Source: Aphanizomenon flos-aquae FACHB-1287
GTDB taxonomy: Bacteria > Cyanobacteriota > Cyanobacteriia > Cyanobacteriales > Nostocaceae
Direction: 5' to 3'
NCBI RefSeq assembly: GCF_014698755.1
Contig: NZ_JACJTO010000022.1
Span: forward strand, 1 to 64,000
DNA: 64,000 nt
In this document: positions 62,939 to 64,000 of the stretch, one piece after another
How positions within the stretch are numbered: position 1 is the first letter of the stretch
How the letters are laid out: each line of letters begins with the position of its first letter
The notes under the pieces: generated by a model
Told to the model about the DNA's origin: nothing
The model's database searches: none
What the model saw: only the letters and a program-made list of their open reading frames with translations
Translations under genes and position numbers: made by a program

Positions 62939-63619
62939 TTAGCTACCCTTGGTATAAACCAATAAGCTCTTGTATTCTTCAATTTTCTGCATTTTTCCCT
63001 GTTTAACAAATGATGCAATTATTGGTTCAGCATAACCCCAACCAATTGATTTTGTATAAAAGAGAATTTTACCACCTGGGTTTAATTTACCAAGAAACAT
63101 CTCTAATAGAGATTCGTCATTATGATGTAGGAAAGGTGCTTCTTCAGCTATATAAAATTCTCCCAGATGAAAGAGAGCAATTACATCTAGCATGGGTAGA
63201 GAACGATCTGTCAAAGTATATATATCTGCAAAGATAACTTTGTAATATTTCAGTAGTAGACGATCTTTAAGAGATAACCGCAGATATTCTTGATGTTCGG
63301 GTGCAGAAGCGGTAATACCAATTATTTCATTTGGTTGAGAAAATTTCTGATTTTCTAACCCTAGAATATGATGAGATCCTGTACCAAAATGGAATATATT
63401 CTGATCTTGAATATTATTATTCTGCAAATATTCAACAAGTTCAAGATCACATGGACAGCGGTCTGGTTGTAATTCCCAAGATGATTTTTCACGGTAGTAA
63501 TCAGTACCAACCCATTGGGGTAAAACTGGACGGGAAAAACTCAGGAAATAGTAAAGTTGTGCTAATTGGCGGTTTGTAAAAACCATAGACCGAACTGTTT
63601 TTCTAAGACTAGCAACCAT
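62939..63619 (-). CDS. Class I methyltransferase-like hypothetical protein
   Basis: The 226-residue protein has a Rossmann-like start with IFHFGTGSHHILGL in place of the usual SAM-binding D/E-x-G-x-G-x-G, followed by DVIALFHLGEFY and LLEMFLGKLNPGGKILFYTK, the strand-loop pattern of class I methyltransferases. The N-terminal 60 residues are basic and aromatic. The substrate is unknown. It starts 380 bases from the right edge and stands alone. Confidence 0.6.
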   Translation of the reverse strand: MVASLRKTVRSMVFTNRQLAQLYYFLSFSRPVLPQWVGTDYYREKSSWELQPDRCPCDLELVEYLQNNNIQDQNIFHFGTGSHHILGLENQKFSQPNEIIGITASAPEHQEYLRLSLKDRLLLKYYKVIFADIYTLTDRSLPMLDVIALFHLGEFYIAEEAPFLHHNDESLLEMFLGKLNPGGKILFYTKSIGWGYAEPIIASFVKQGKMQKIEEYKSLLVYTKGS

Positions 63620-63917
63620 AAATAAACCTCAATAATTGTGAAGTAAGCTATCCTAGATGCACAGATTTCATGGAAATCTCTAAAAATGTATTTGATCTTA
63701 GTCCCAGAAAAACACTAAATGCTGAGTCTCTGAAACTTAGGTAAATCTAACATACAAATAATGAAGTTAATATCAAGTATAGATGAAAGTTTCATTAACT
63801 TTTTTTATGTGTGAGTATTTGGTAATAGCGCCGCTTAGTGTCAACAGTGGAATAAAAGAAAAATTTTCTGGGGTAAAGCAAAAGCTAAACCCCTACCAAA
63901 TTCTATTCAATATTTAT
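63620..63917. other. Intergenic region near the right edge
   Basis: A perfect palindrome AGATTTCATGGAAATCT is at 63663-63679 in the upstream region of the methyltransferase-like gene. No gene or tRNA is seen. Confidence 0.4.
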
Positions 63918-64000
63918 TTATGCTTCAATTACCACCCGCAAATTACCCCGTTTTTTAGCAACTCGACAAGCGGTAGTATTACCGACTCGCTCAAATTCTA
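63918..64000 (-). CDS. C-terminal end of an unknown gene (runs off right edge)
   Basis: The minus strand is open from the edge to a TAA at 63918 and reads EFERVGNTTACRVAKKRGNL then RVVIEA. Basic and beta-like. The family was not recognised. Confidence 0.5.
   Translation of the reverse strand, partial: EFERVGNTTACRVAKKRGNLRVVIEA

Overview
The window looks like chromosomal DNA of a low-GC filamentous, probably heterocyst-forming cyanobacterium (Nostocales; Anabaena, Dolichospermum or Nostoc type). The evidence is dense GCGATCGC (HIP1) sites, short heptanucleotide tandem repeats (STRR) between genes, the NatFGH/BgtA amino-acid uptake cluster, RpaB, an NblB-like protein, a complex C (cytochrome b6) cofactor-assembly factor, and a chromosomal ParM/ParR-like pair of the kind called CorMR in Anabaena. 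No genus can be fixed from the sequence alone.

Layout. 0-1.4 kb is a decay zone: the tail of an IS630-type transposase, a Uma2 nuclease gene cut by an element with 85-bp inverted arms, and a transposase fragment. 1.5-9 kb holds housekeeping genes (CBS protein, nblB-like, DUF456, complex C assembly, rpaB, radA, miaB). 8.8-15 kb holds a nucleotidyltransferase/phosphomannomutase-like fusion and a large WD40-KAP P-loop NTPase. 15-22.4 kb has tRNA-Asp, gltX, a chloride channel-CBS-stress-protein fusion and typA. 22.5-24.3 kb is a small toxin-antitoxin patch: a Panacea-type pair with a palindromic operator, next to a broken VapC and a kinase remnant. 24.4-32 kb has an HD protein, prs, a Ser/Thr kinase with a Pro-Thr-Glu tail, bioD, an M20 amidohydrolase and recN.

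32.3-36.1 kb is the most unusual accessory region. It has a helix-turn-helix gene, a C39-peptidase ABC exporter truncated at a palindromic repeat and lacking its ATPase domain, and, convergent to it, three small genes with double-glycine leaders (bacteriocin-like precursors) plus a Cys-rich protein. Two matched hairpins lie upstream of the precursor genes. Two precursor genes and the 40-aa membrane-protein gene were read directly from the DNA or needed their starts reassigned.

36.3-57.7 kb is mostly core genome: rpiA, ferredoxin with a conserved small protein, DUF3326, a CPBP protease, the ParM/ParR (CorMR-like) pair, an oxidoreductase, queC, a CNNM/CorC protein, a CAU tRNA, a TrmH methyltransferase, a secreted nuclease, ftsH, aroC, a GrpE-like protein, lepB, and natF-natG-natH-bgtA. 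57.8-60.6 kb is a second accessory patch: a DUF29-like fragment, HigBA, a HEPN-domain protein, a tRNA-Arg(CCU) gene whose anticodon loop is interrupted by a 37-nt hairpin, a membrane protein and an HTH pseudogene. 60.7-63.6 kb has a WD40 protein, a CobW GTPase and a methyltransferase-like protein; a partial gene runs off the right edge.

The strongest leads are the interrupted tRNA-Arg(CCU) beside a HEPN gene, the exporter-less bacteriocin cluster, the WD40-KAP membrane NTPase and the Panacea toxin-antitoxin pair. All functional statements rest on recognising motifs and family architecture by eye; no database search was run.
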